NCBI GenBank assembly: GCA_964035545.1
Contig: OZ037772.1
Coordinates: 10,679,318 to 10,743,317, forward strand
Direction of reading: 5' to 3'
DNA from: Bugula neritina
Lineage: Eukaryota > Bryozoa > Gymnolaemata > Cheilostomatida > Bugulidae
Length of the DNA stretch: 64,000 nt
Positions 24,156 through 38,044 of this stretch are shown one piece after another. Made by a program: the position numbers and the translations under genes. The first letter of the stretch is position 1. The number at the start of each line of letters is the position of its first letter. The notes beneath the pieces are model-generated. The model did not search any database, was not told where the DNA came from, and saw nothing but the letters and a program-made list of their open reading frames with translations.

Positions 24156-25886
24156 ATAAAACACATCAAACTCGCTCTATAAAATGTAACGAAAGCCCCT
24201 TGTGATGCACTATAGACTAATACCTAAAGTTATCACCAAGATTTTTTTTTCTCTACTAAAATCGGTGATGTCATGTATTCAATCCAGCTTCCCACAATCC
24301 TACACCTGACGGTTGTTTTGTCTAGTAATGCATTACATTCTGTGCAAAATTTTGCGGTCGTCTTAAAATTTATGTTTTCTATTGAATGCAGGCTGGTCTA
24401 TCATATCTTATTGATTTGTAATTAAAATATCAACTGACACTAAGGTTTATCTTTCAAATTTGCATTTTTATAACAAATCACTTGTACTGATATTCAGGTT
24501 CGATATGCACTCAATAAAACAGGACAGTGTGTGAAACATCTCATACTAATATTATCATATGTTTAATCTATTATTACTACATTTTGTGATCTCCACATTC
24601 TAAACAGTTTCTATTTCTGTTTCTATTTTGTCTCAGTTAGAAAAAAAAATATAATTCTTATAGTCATTTATTATGCTTTCCATTTGTCTATTCTATTAGA
24701 TGTGTATATTTCTTACTTTATATTTACATGGCAATATTATTTTGGAATCTTTCAAATTAATAAGCTAACTATTTATAAACACAAGTTATTTGAAAAAATT
24801 GTAAGGTAGGTTTCATTTACATAAACTGAAATCCTTTATTTTTCTTGCCCTACTGTAATTGCTTTGCTCTGTAAGCATAAATAATATAAATAAGTGCATT
24901 TAGTAATTTTTTCTCCAGTGTCAGTAAATGAATGAAAAGGGAAAATTGGTAAAATTTAAACTAAAAAGAATTTCACCCCTAAAATATTATTATGGAAACA
25001 GTCATTATATATTAATATTGCTTCGTGTAAAACCTTTGTGTCAACACTGAAAACTTAATTTTCTTTCATTTGAGTGTTTCATTGCAAATAGTAAATCATG
25101 TATGCACAACCACAATGGAGAGTGCTTAGCAAGCGTAATCCAGCCCCACACCATGCAGTTATACTTGCTACTATGTATAGGTGGTGAGTGTCAAGATGTT
25201 CTCTTAGTTTTTTTCTCCTTTCTTTTTTGCACCAGTTTTTTTCTGTTGTACAACCTTTCTTTCTTTCTGTTGCATCACCTTCTTTTATTTCTCTTGTACC
25301 ACCTTTTTTTGCACCACCCTTTTTCGCATTTTGCCCCACCTTTCTTTCTACTGCACTACTGTCCTCACCTATGTGCTACCTTTCACATTTTTACCACTTC
25401 TTGTTACTCTACCATCTTCTTTCAGTTTTAGCTTTCCCATATTTTTTCTACTTTTAATGTTCCCAATATTTAAAGTTACAATTTTACTTAGGCGTTTGAC
25501 TTTATTTCAATCTGTCTTCTAGCAGTAGGTATGTTTTTTTGACCTATTAGTTAATTATATATCAGGTTTTGATTTTAGCAGTTTTAATAAATTACATATA
25601 TATAAATAAGAGCTGTCTATACAATCAGGATATTTCAAAATGTACATAATTCAACCTAATTTTGAAAGATTTTGAATTATGGTTATAATGTTTGGCAGCT
25701 TGTTCACAAGCTAATAAAATGCTTAAAACTCTTGCCAAAACACTTAAGATGGTTTAGCTTAAAATTTAGAGTGGCTAATTTATTATCAATCAATTAGCAG
25801 GGTTTAGTTAATGTTTTTGCAACAAACACGGCAGTATAAGGAGTTTTTCACTTGATTTACTGCAACTTTACTTGTATAATATTCTG

Positions 25887-26490
<604 letters not shown>

Positions 26491-27274
26491 GAAAAGTAAT
26501 TATGCTTGTATCAGATGTGTATAATTAACCTATAATAATGGCAAACAAATACTTATAGTCAACTGTGAGCAATATAAAGTAATTTAAGCACAATAGGAAT
26601 GTCAGCAATGGATGTATTGTAAGGCTTTATTCATTTAGTACACATCATAAGTCTTATACACATAATAGCAAATTTTACGTATTTTAGTAAATGAATCTAC
26701 GTTCACCAGTGACCCCCCCCTCCTATCTTGCCGAGTATTATCAACTATCTCTGTCCAATACTGTTCACTATTTACGTTCTACTGCATAATATCATGTTGC
26801 TGGCTTACATCATCTCTGACTTTACCTGTCAAGCTACATTATAATACAGTTCACAATTTTTAATTTCATTACGTTGCTTTAAAAATTATTTACACATAAA
26901 TAATTTAAAATGTTTCACAAGACTGTATGGTTTGTATTCTTCCTTTAGTTGCACAACATTTTTTAATTGTAGATAAATCACATTTGATACTTTCTAAGCT
27001 TTATTGCAATTTATTTATGGTCGTGCACACAAGGAGTTATGTTCCCAATTTAGGTAACCAAATCTTACCAACATATCTTAGTTATTTCTGTTGCTTATTG
27101 GCAACTGAAATACTCACAATATAAACACATATGTATTTATTCATTCTGTGATGTTTAGAATTGTCCCACATTCCTTATATTCACTGGAGGTCTGTTAATT
27201 TGAGATTAATTTTTTGCGTTAAAAGCAAAGTTTGTCTTCCCAATGATATTGATTTGAAAGTCATTCCATTGTAG

Positions 27275-30200
27275 CTGCAATCAGAGGAGACTGAAAGGAG
27301 CAGCAGGCCTCCTCTTTATAGTCTCTACCACAATCTACTTCTACCTTAACAACAGCCGCCAGGGCCATTTTGAGAACAAGCGTCAGATTGGTGAGGGTCG
27401 TAGGTTAGGAGCAAACAACATTAATTACTAACAGCTGTAGCAAGGAATTAAACAATAATTGCCATTAATGATCAGCATTATCATCATAGCATATATATCC
27501 AGACAACTGTCAAACTAAATTTAGTAAACTGTCTATATAACCTGATGTATTATTTCATGAATAAGTTTAATTATTTCTCCACTATGCTGGCTTGAATTTT
27601 ATTTTGTTGAATTAGCTATTTTTGGTAGATATCCCTTTGAATCTTTCACGGAAGCAGATATATGTAACACTGTTAATTGTTTTTGTAATAATGGTTTAAG
27701 AAGAGTTAGCATGACTTGATTTTTACAATTGGACTTTTTTGTTTCCTGTTTACTGCAGTCTCCAATTTGAGTCACAACAATGTAAGACTGAATAAATTTC
27801 CTCTCACTGTAGCGTCCCCTTTTGATCTGCTTTTATTTATTCCATCAAGGAGCAGTAGTGGAAAAATTGAGATAGCTTAAAAAGTTTTTTAAATCTTTTA
27901 TTAAATTTTGGTTTGGGGCGCGGGTGGAAATTCTTGCGAGAGCATAACTTCTTTTTGTTACATTTCTGATCTAGAACAAAGGTTTTCTCAATTTATCCAT
28001 TACCGCACCTACCTCATTTATTTTGTCTTGCTACACGACAAAGAAAACTGTTCCAGAAGAAAATAATATTATTCTGGTGACAAATTTTAAGCCGTCGCAA
28101 ACTTTATGCATTAAGTACTTTGATAAATTTTCCATGCTCACTTTGCATGCACTTAATATTTTAACACTGTTTTGCAGTTGGAATGATAAAACCCTTTAAA
28201 GGTATAAATGAAGCTTTTAAAATATTTAACTGGGAACCAAAAAGATTAAACTATGTGGTACCTGAAGGGAGAACATATGATTTGATGACAACTAAGACCA
28301 AAGTTTTAGCACATAATAGCAAAGAATTTAAAAATAGTTCCTTTTCAGAGTCAGATCATGGAAAAACGACTGCTGCAAATAAATTATTTTCAAAAGAAGA
28401 CATCAAAGTAGGGCATCAAAGAACTGAATCAACCAATCTACAGGAAACAAGTCAAGAAGCTGACAAACTGGAATCAAAGGAAACTACATATAACGAAGAG
28501 AGCTATCCAGTAACACCAAGAGGTAAAGTTTTGAAAGATGATTTGTATAAAGAGCAGATAGACAGAAAAGGGAAAAATACTGAAAAGATTGAAAAGAAAA
28601 AGCAAGAAGCTTCATACAATAAGGAGTCCAGTGAAGGTAAACTGCCACCAGAAAATTTAAAAAATTCAGATCTGACATTGGAAGAAATTCCAAATACGGA
28701 GAGAAATATGGTAACACCTTCAAAAGAGCAAGAGACTGAAAAGACGTCTCCAAGAGATGAGACAGCATCAGTCCGGGTTTTGAGTCAATCAGAAAAAGAA
28801 TTATTAGAAAAAGGAGAATTTGACAAGGAGAAAAGGGATTCATTTGAAAATGAAGCAAAGTCATTGCAGGAAAAAGATGGGTTTACACGCGAAGGAAAAG
28901 AGCAGTTACGTGAAGGAGAGGGAGAAGAAGATGAAACAGAAAAAGAAGAGGATCTCGAGAAACTTATTAACAATGAAAGTGAGAAATATGTACAAGTAAG
29001 TCACACATAACATGGATATTGACAATTAATAATTAACAATTAATATAGATATCATGTAATACTCAACTATATTCCTACATATAATATATATAGTTATATC
29101 ATAAAAATTTTAAAACTTTATCATACATATTATATAGAATATTACCATATATCATATACATTGTCTGGGTTATCTGTTATATTATATATTATATATACTT
29201 AACTTTGCACTTACAAAAAATTCCCTATGTATTTATTATAGGTAATTTGCAATATGCATTTTACTACAGAATATGCACAATGCACTACAACACAATACAT
29301 TGTAATACTTTGCAATACAATAAACATAAAGAAATGTCATATGGAATCTGATAATGACACTACAATGCTATACATTACAATGTAAAATGACTAAGCTACT
29401 TTCAAATTTATTGGCTATGCCAAGAGCAAAGCTGTATTACTCACTAATTAAAAATCTGACACTGAATAGATGGTGAAAACTCATTTTATCCAGCCACAAT
29501 ATACAACTGCAACTTATTATTGCTTTTTAAGCTCAGGTTTTTTGGTGCTTAAAATTTAGAATTAATGACTGCTTACACACAGTTCAATGCACTCTTTTAA
29601 TTAAATTAAATTTCATTTGTTCATTCATGATTTTAACTTCAGATTTGTGAATCTGATGATTTTTTTGAAGAAAAAGTGTAGAATTTACTTATTTTATAAA
29701 ACTGCTTACTATTTTATGCATATATTGTATTAGATTTTCACGTTTGTCAATTTTTACTCTTGTAGAATAACGTTGAGTTGCAGGGATATTATCGAAGCCC
29801 CCTACTGACTTCCTGTGAGGAATACAGTGACAGCATGAAATACAGCTCGCACTCTTATTCTACACTTAACTTTGAAGACTGTAGAGATCATTGTTTAAAT
29901 CAGGAAACAGTTTACGCAACTCTAGTGGTAGGACAACTTTTCGTATATTCGTAATATTTTTTTCCCTCTTAATCTCTTTGGAGCTACATTATACATTATG
30001 AAGACATTACAAAGTTTGAGTAAATGTACTAATTTTGATTCACAAATGTTGTTACACAATTACATTATGAAACATTTGGTAGGATTAAATATAAATAATT
30101 GAATAGAAGTTTTATATAAGTTGTATAGTAAAAGGTGATTAGGGTCACATGTTGCAAACTAATATAGTGGGCCCACACAAACACCACATGCTATATATTT

Positions 30201-33200
30201 GTTTAGAGAGGGAAATGCGTATGCTACAACACTGACAACACTCCTATGAAAATATTAGACCTAGAATCCTGTAGAGCTACCTGTAAGGTCAAGGATAAAC
30301 AATGCTATCCACACAGATTACCACATGTCATGACAATGAGGACAGGTGGGTGTGTTAATTCGAGTTTCATAATATAAACAAATATCTAAGAACAAAATTT
30401 ATGCAAGTTTATAGTCACAACCCTGTGAGAACCCCTGATGCAAGAATATTTGCCAAATTAAGCTAAGGACTTATTCAGATAAGGCACAGAAGTAATTATG
30501 ACTGGATGCTTTTTCTAACATCTTTGTGCAGGCTCAAACCCATGACCTCGTGTTTACTAGGAAAACTCTCTAACCCCTTGACCACGACCACGGCCTCTCC
30601 CTATCACCAAGACATTTTATAGGTTTACTTAAAATATTACCAGAATTATTATTACTAAAAATTCATTATTATTTATTTAAATTACAAGAGCATAAGTGCT
30701 ACAAAGTGAACATGAAGAGAGCACAACTCTCATTGACACGTATTGTTTAAAACTAAAATTCAACTGTTGATTTTAAAGTTTGTGGTTATTACAAGAGACA
30801 TTTTACAAGTTTAGAGGTCGTCTAGTTACTGTTGAAAAAAAAGGTTTGCTAATAGTGCAATAGTTATATTCATTTATTTGCAATGCAATAGAATAATAAT
30901 TAAATATTATACCTGGAAGCATTTTAAATACCGTCATTTAGTCGCTTTTTATTAAAATTTAGTTGTTTGTTAGTGCAACGATTATACTAATTTATTTGCT
31001 ATGAATAGTAGAACTAATTTTTAATAATAAATTTATAGGCTCCCTTGATGGTAGTACAGATTGGACAATATGGATGTCAGTCCTGTTCCTGGATGTCAAG
31101 GTCAAATACAGAGGTTGCTATAGAAACAAAGCTGCAAATACAGAATGTCATCCAGAGTTTCTAAGAAAGATTACAACTGAAAGAAATACTACAGGTGCTT
31201 TATGTAGCTACAAACTGTTGATCTATGAAGTTGTGTATAAACTATATTTTCAGTTCCTGCTTCATAAATTGGTCTTTATATGGTCGCGCCTTTGGCTAGT
31301 AATTTCTTTATATACTTTTCTTATGGCAAGATAGTTTATAACAAAGTGGATAACTGAAAATGTTTTATTTATCTCATTTTCAAAGTGTGCATAAAGTATG
31401 TGAAAAACAATAGTATTATGCTAGACGGAGCTATACTAATAATAGTAAAATGAGATATTCTATAATCAGCAAACTTTTAAATATTTGAAAAATATTTTCC
31501 TCTCAATTCAGCAGCTACTCCAATATATACATTGCATGTGTTTTATAACACCTAAATGTAATTATTATACATTGTGTTTTAAACACCTAAATACAGTTAT
31601 TTTTTCATTTAGAATATAAGACTTTGATTGGATGCTTTACTAGCCTTTCGCTGCACGAGAACTCCAAAGAATCTTCTAAAAAGTATTTCAAGTCTCTTCC
31701 AGTCAAAGGAAAAGATGCCTATGCCATTTGTCAGCAGCATTGTCATACTCTTAAGACAAGATATTCCATTGTCTTTATACAAAGATCATATAGAGTAGGT
31801 ATAGCTACGTTTATAATTTACAAAACATTCACCTATGTATTTATTATAGGTAATTTACAATATGCATTTTACTGCAGAATATGCACAATGCACTGCAACA
31901 CAATACACTGTAATACTCTGCAATACGATAAACATAAAGAAATGTCATATGGAATCTGATATTGACACTACAATGTTATACATTACAATGTGTTGTGATG
32001 CACTAGAAGACAATAATATATAATATGGCTAAGTTGGGTTATAATTTCATATTATACATGGGCATTAAAATTGTCATTGCTTTTAAGTTGTTAAGATTTA
32101 GGAAACATAATTAAGCTAAGCAAATTGAAGTATAAAAGATAAAATAATAAAAAATAAGTTTTTCATGAATTTCAGACCATTATAACACGTATGTTATTTA
32201 CTGATATATATAGAGAGTAGATTTCCTACTTTGCTTTAACAAACCAATACTATTTAAAGCACTGAGTAATACAAAACAAGCTTGATAGTAGAAAAATTTG
32301 ATAAAAAAAAGCTGAGTAGAAAGCTTATTAAACGAGCAGCCATATATGGTCTTATAGTGGTTAGAGCGCTAACTTGGTAAATATGAGGTCAGTGGTTTGC
32401 TGCCCAGCGATGATGTTAATAAGATATTCAGTTATAATTTTTCTCTTGCCATAATGGTGAACAACTTCTTAGCTTAATCCCTTTTCATGGAGAGCTCTAT
32501 ATAGGGGCCACAACCCCACTTAAGAGGGTGGGCTTATTAAAAACTTCGTTCACGAAATACTATCAAGTTCGATTGCTCGTTCTCTTATCATATTTTTTCT
32601 CATACTTTAATTGTGACACGTATCTATGTTTACACAGAAGTCTTGTCTCTGTACAGACAGTTTAAAGAGAGCTAGACCAACAAACACCTGTCCAATGCAT
32701 GGCGTGGCTGTATTCTTTACACAGGAAGATAATGATGGCAAACTCGTGGTCTGTAGAATATCTCTGAATATCTTTAAATTTCTGCAAATTATGTTCTTTT
32801 TAATGGTGCAATATAAAGTAATAAGGCATAGAAAATGAAAAAATTTGAATAGCTGTGGCTCCTACTAACAGTTTAAATATCTGATGGGCAATTTAATTGT
32901 AGTCAGGTATTTCTTCTGTCTTTGCAAGCCAGCTAGGAGTTTAGTTATATGATAGAAAAACTTGAATAACATTTCTGAAAAGTAATATATACTGTATACA
33001 ATCAGTAAATTTCGTGAAGTATCAATATTTTTTGTATTGCTCTATCTTTTCTTTTGAATAGTCATACAACAATGTCCTTAACTTGCTAAACTACAAAACA
33101 TATTTGTTTTTCTCACCCCACCCCCTTATACTGAACGGCCTTATCCACTCCTTAAACTTAGCTGCCTTATTCTCTATACTACTATTATGCTATTCAATAG

Positions 33201-36200
33201 CTTAATGTTTGCTTTAGTTTGAAGGAGAGGTTGAGAAGAAAGGAAAGGTTCTCGTGCTGGGGAGATACAGATCTGGGTCTTCTATGACTCAGTCATTCTT
33301 TGTCAGATACCCCAACTCTATGATCCTATTCGAACCTGGGAAAATGAAATCAAACGCAGAAGCAGGCGACAATGCTTTGCTAAAAGTAAGCACAAAGCAG
33401 CTACATGAGTGCTTTAAATAATTTTTTAACAAAATTTTTGTTTTAAATATTAGCTAATAATTATTTTAATTAATCGGTAAGATTTATGTACACTCACCTT
33501 AATTTTAACAGAAAAAAAGGTTAAGCTTGTTTAATATTGTTATGCTATTCTTTTGAAAACAATTGATAGAGTTGAGGCTTGGCCTCACGCTCGTGAGAAT
33601 CACATGAAATCGTGTAACGATTTTCGTGAGTTATTCTCTCGTTATGACCAGCTACATGCACACTCGTCGAATGAAACACATAATAAATAGTCTGTGAATA
33701 AGTCTTGCACGAGATACAAGCAGCCGAAAATTGCCAAATAGAGAAGCGTGGTAGAAATGAAATAATTACTGTTGCTAAAATTCAATTGACCAATTGAATA
33801 GTACTTATTGTCGATTGTAATTTGTTGTCCATCGTCATCGTTGTGTACAGCCAACAAAGACGATTTCAGTTGAATTCACTCAAATTTTTTCATCCGATTG
33901 TTTTTTCGTGTCAAATAGACAATTCCGTGTGATTCTCACGAGTGTGTGGCCAGGCCTATAAGTTTTGAACAAACTTGCTTTAAATAATCCTTGACTCAAC
34001 TTAGGTGCAAAAGTCCTACTGTAAGTTCTCAGTCTTTGCAGTAAACAAGTATATTATATAATTACACTGCATATGCTTAAACTATTAATTTGTATAAATT
34101 ATAGTCATCAAATTAAATAGAACATTGATGTATCACTAAATGCAAAATTTATGCAAGTTGCATTTTAAAATACTTTTCTTTGTAGGCATTAGAGGCTTTC
34201 TACAAATGTGATCCAAACAGTTTGCCTCGCTTCTTTTACAACTCGAAGCTTATGAAATTCAGCTTCAGTATGTTAGCAGTTCGAGGGCAAACGAGTAACA
34301 ACTACTATGCTGTCTTCAACTGCTACAACTGTAGGTATAGCTAGAGAACCCTCACATATTTGGTTAAAGCCTGTGGTCCAGTGGTTATAACACTAGTTTT
34401 GTTATGGCAGGTAAAAGCCATTGGTGATGTTAGGAAGAGCATTCAGTAATAAAATTGCTACTTTACTACAAATGAATTTAAGTCCTTAGCTTGCTTAAAA
34501 TTAAGCATTCTGTCCATATGGGTTCTCACAGAAATAGAGGCAATACACTGATGTGAGTTTTATGTTTAGCCTGTGAACTATATTTATAGCCCGCCCACCT
34601 GTAGACTGTGCTCCCATGTGGCAAGAAGCCTGTGAAGGTTCTTCATTCCTGAATGTGAAGACCATTAGAATATTTTCTAAATCAGCCATTGAGAAGTTCA
34701 TTGAGAGGAATTCAGACGTTCATGTCATTCATCTGGTAAGTGAGAGTTGTAGAATGACAACAAAATTCATTTCCAATACCAAACACAGATAATTTTTATT
34801 CTCAATATTTTGTCAGTTTATTCTTAATCTTTCAAAGTTTTATTGTTATGGTGGGCTATTGTTTTATTTAAAAAATAGGTACTCACATTGCAAATAATAT
34901 TTTACCCATCAGCTATGCGTTCACACTATAATTGTCAGTTTTTAAAACAATGTTATTGCATCTAATGCCTATAAGAGATAAACTATCAAATAATAGGATT
35001 TACTCAATTATGAAACTCTTTATATTGTGGCAAATTAGGTTGCATACCTCATGTCTGTCATGTTTTATATAGGTGACATCTCTCTACAGCTAGGTGAGGC
35101 AATATATTGTGACATTTTTTTACAGGTGAGGGATCCAAAATCATTGTTAGCTGCTCAAAAAGTCTTCGGCAAACGTTCACCACATCACGCAGTTTGCAAC
35201 CAGATGGCTGAAATTGGTAAAATGGTACACAAAATGAGAGAAGAGGGGTTTAAAAATATACATGAAGTGTTTTATGAAGAGCTGGCTACCAATGCTTCAT
35301 ACTACGGTGCTAAACTTTACAGGTACTGTGGTAAATAAATCTTAATTTTGGTCTATCATAGTATAAAGTTATTGAACACCCACTTTTATATGTCATTACT
35401 TATCAATTCTACTTCAATTCTTACCGTTTGTACTGTATCCATTCTATCCCTTCGGGCTCTATAGCTAACAAAATTAGACATTTCCATCTAACTGTGTGAC
35501 TTTTGTTCTTACTCTTCAATCTACACACTTCTATATCTTAACTTATGGCATTCATCCAACAATGTTTAGGTCTCCCCCTTTTTTCTTTTTTTTAATATTA
35601 CTGATTCTTTTTGTGACCCCTTGTGTTAGTGACATCATTTAATTATTAGTTCTAGTAGTCACATTTTATTTTAGCTGCATATAGATTATACTTTACCATA
35701 TTAGTAATATTACCAAGTGCATGGTAGTATTGTAAAAGTGGTGCTATGTGTAGTATCAGGATAATAGGTAATAGTATATGACCACCTTTGGTCACCTTTC
35801 AATGGATCAGTCGTGGTCTAGGGGTTAGAGTGTTTGCCTAGTAAACATGAGGTCATGGGTTCGAGCCCGGACAAAGGCCATTGGTAATTTTAGGAAGAGC
35901 AGCTAGTCATAATTGCTCATGTGCCTCAGTTAAATAAGTCTTTAGCCTAGTTTGATAAAAACCCTTTCCATCAGGGGTCTTTCACAGGGATAGCAACTAT
36001 AAACTTGCATGAGGTGTCATCTTTCACCATAACCATGGTCCTTTGCGAGTGGCAAGTTTAAATAAGTAATAGTATATAAAATAGGTAGTAACACTATAAT
36101 TATAGAGATATTATGATCAGAGAAATATTGTAATAGGGAGGGTACCAGATGAATATTATTGAAGTGAAATGGTGACTTTTTAGGGAGATGAATTTAGAGA

Positions 36201-37187
36201 TGCCGAAAGAAGTTTCATCTTTCTTAAGTAGAGAAGAGTTCAGTGGAAAGTCGATACCCAGAGGTGCGAAGGAAGTCGTGGTGAAAGACCCAACTTACCA
36301 CATGTATAGGTAAGATAACTCCATTTCTTATTACTGAAATGTGTATTTTACTTATGTCACTATTATCCTCAATTAAATTGACTACTACGTGTATACTGAT
36401 GGTTTCTTAACTTTCCACAAAAAATTTATAGCCTGAATAAAATTAATTTAACAATTTTTATACAGAAAACTGTTTGCATTCCATTTTTGCTTGAGGGGAG
36501 GGGAGAGGCCAAAGTAAAAGTGACATTTCATACTAAAATCTTCTACTAGTTATGATTGGAGTTTATAAGCAATTAATGCGTTATATATTTTCTAGTCCTA
36601 TAATACTTTAATATGCAACTTCTATAATCTTCATCTTTCATAATGTGCAATATCACATACCACATCCATTCAGAGACCTTTGGGAAAAAAATCAATTTGT
36701 ATAAAAAATAAATTATAACCATATTCTGATAATTTCTGCTTACAAAAGCATACATAAAGTTTTGTAATCCGTATTGGAAACTTATATAGTACTAGCTATG
36801 ACTTTACAGCAATACTATCTTATGTCATCTACCAAGGTTGCCATACTCAATCAATTATATACTACCATAATAAATATAATATAAAAAACTAAGGATATTG
36901 TTAAATGCTCTACATTGGAAAGTTGCGTATAATTCTTGCCGAATCAATTATATATGGTCACCGATTGTATGACATTCCCATGCAGGTTCCTGTTGAGGTA
37001 TAAAATTCAAGACTTGGCAGATATTGACAAGGCATGCAGAGGTGTATATGCACTCTGGCCGAAACACTACACAGACCTCCTGACAATGTATACGGATCAC
37101 AGGCTAGAAATTGAGCACTACATACCAGACTTTAGATTAAATCATCTTCGTAGCTATTTTAGCCAATCAGAAAGTTTCACTCATTGA
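27275..37187 (+). CDS. WSC-domain carbohydrate sulfotransferase-like protein, 5' incomplete
   Basis: Predicted Golgi type II membrane enzyme moving sulfate from PAPS to a glycan. Exons: 27275-27390, 28178-28995, 29766-29927, 30207-30345, 31039-31194, 31613-31794, 32638-32748, 33218-33385, 34186-34330, 34590-34735, 35126-35322, 36184-36309, 36986-37187; all phases join, about 888 aa. The first listed exon has no in-frame ATG and follows an acceptor, so one or more upstream exons are missing. Order: basic flank and signal anchor (GLLFIVSTTIYFYL); a 272-codon exon rich in Glu, Lys and Ser, likely an extended stem; cysteine-rich WSC-like modules (GYYRSPLL ... KCVCYN; YRGCYRN; LIGCF ... CQQHC ... 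CLC); then a CHST1/3-type domain with the 5'-phosphosulfate loop YRSGSS, FEPG, and the 3'-phosphate segment VIHLVRDPKSLLAAQ, where the usual Ser is Ala. Exact acceptor name is unknown. Confidence 0.85.
29222..29387 (+). repeat. Intronic direct repeat, copy 1
   Basis: About 165 nt ('cctatgtatttattatagg' ... 'tacattacaatgt') that recurs with only scattered differences at 31832-31993 in another intron of the same gene. It ends in an AC/AT-rich 'aatacattgtaatactttgc' section and does not match the SINE. Confidence 0.85.
30405..30605 (-). mobile_element. tRNA-derived SINE
   Basis: Minus-strand copy: head at the right end ('gtggtcgtggtcaaggggtt' on the minus strand), body 'agcatccagtcataattact', tail ending near 'agtttatagtc' on the plus strand. 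It lies in a sulfotransferase intron. Confidence 0.8.
31832..31993 (+). repeat. Intronic direct repeat, copy 2
   Basis: Partner of 29222-29387. It starts 38 nt after the exon ending at 31794, and the shared part includes 'aaagaaatgtcatatggaat'. Confidence 0.85.
32335..32520 (+). mobile_element. tRNA-derived SINE, diverged
   Basis: Head 'tggtcttatagtggttagag' followed by 'cgctaacttggtaaatatga', then a shortened body (gatgttaataagatattcag) and tail 'cttaatcccttttcatggag'. Older and more diverged than the 35.8 kb copy. Confidence 0.65.
33575..33957. mobile_element. MITE with 32-bp terminal inverted repeats
   Basis: The 383-bp element starts AGGCTTGGCCTCACG and ends with the complement of AGGCCTGGCCACACA; both ends share CTCGTGAGAATCACA. 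The 32-nt ends differ at about 4 sites. The interior has no plausible transposase. Target-site duplications are not obvious, so superfamily is unassigned. It lies in a sulfotransferase intron. Confidence 0.85.
34366..34565 (+). mobile_element. tRNA-derived SINE filling a short intron
   Basis: Head 'cctgtggtccagtggttata', body 'gatgttaggaagagcattca' and tail 'ttcattgagaggaatt'-free sequence ending about 25 nt before the next exon. The 259-nt intron (34331-34589) is mostly this element. Confidence 0.75.
35805..36062 (+). mobile_element. tRNA-derived SINE, best-preserved copy
   Basis: tRNA-like head with A-box-like 'tggtctaggggttagag', anticodon-arm-like 'gcctagtaaacatgaggtc' and B box 'gggttcgagccc'; then unrelated body 'ttaggaagagcagctagtca', 'taagtctttagcc' and tail 'ccctttccatcaggggtc', 'agcaactataaacttgc'. 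The anticodon-arm sequence recalls eukaryotic tRNA-Thr(AGT), which is a tentative parent. No poly(A) tail; it ends in a GC-poor flank. Confidence 0.88.
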
Positions 37188-37289
37188 ATTGGTAACTAAT
37201 CAGAGTTTAGAATAAACTATTTTGAAAGTCTCACAATGTGTTTTCTTAACTTTGAATGTTTCTTTTATTTTAAATTTTTTGTACTGTTG

Positions 37290-37295
37290 AATAAA
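37290..37295 (+). terminator. Poly(A) signal of the sulfotransferase gene
   Basis: AATAAA 103 nt after the stop codon, followed by further AATAAA overlaps. Confidence 0.7.
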
Positions 37296-38044
37296 AATAA
37301 ATAATTTTATTTGTTACAGAAAGTAATAATATTTTTAAAGTCTTATGTAATATTTATCATATAATAAAAAACCTGCTGATTATAAATAAAATAAAACTTT
37401 ACAGTCAAACATAATTATAGTTACCCAAAACACACATTTACACACACACACACACACATCATGCTCAATTTTTATGTTTTTCTACAATCATTATTTTTAG
37501 TCTTTTGTTATGAAAAAGCAAGTAAAAGGGCTATTCTTCATTCATTGAGCAACATGCAGCATAACCCTTGTATGTTTACAGAGCTTTATAAACAATCTAC
37601 ACATATCAACACTTGAACAAAAGTTAAAAACAGATGTTCTTCCAATGTCGTAGATTGGCATTTATTCCACATTGCTGAGTAGGGTGGGAGAATGCAAACC
37701 TACTATAATATACACCCTATTTCCTCAAATGAAAATTAGGTGGAGGCATTAAACCAATAAGCTACAATTGCTGCTATATAATAGTTTTGTATGACAAATC
37801 AAAGATATTACAATAATATATATTACAGCCCATTCTATAATGCTGAATAAATACTCGAATTTCCTGATATTACTGCGTAGGTTAGGAAAAGCTATGAGTA
37901 ATATGTTTAACGTAAAGTACCTACATATATCATCTTCTTACCTCATTTCTACATTACGCAGGTAGAATAATGCTGGTACCTGCACTGCTTAGGTAATGTA
38001 GCAGTGTTTAGTTTCACCTTTCATTCGTGTTGTCGTAGTCAAGT
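37296..38044. other. Spacer before the receptor gene
   Basis: AT-rich, with a short (AC)10 run at about 37438-37458. It should hold the receptor promoter and 5' UTR; I see no clear core element. Confidence 0.45.

Noticed and set aside
25102-25522. Phe/Leu/Ser-rich frames in the pyrimidine-rich tract
   Set aside because: Low-complexity T/C sequence. I looked for the missing N-terminal exon of the sulfotransferase here and found no donor in a fitting phase.
28484-28973. Minus-strand frames opposite the Glu/Lys-rich exon
   Set aside because: Antisense shadow of a biased coding exon; the plus strand has the splice signals and fits the downstream domains.
33642-33857. 71-codon minus-strand frame inside the MITE
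   Set aside because: Too short for a transposase and without recognisable motifs.
34331-34334. Donor after 'tgtag' at the end of the sulfotransferase exon 34186-34330
   Set aside because: It gives a phase that meets a stop in the next exon; the donor GTAGGT at 34331 fits.
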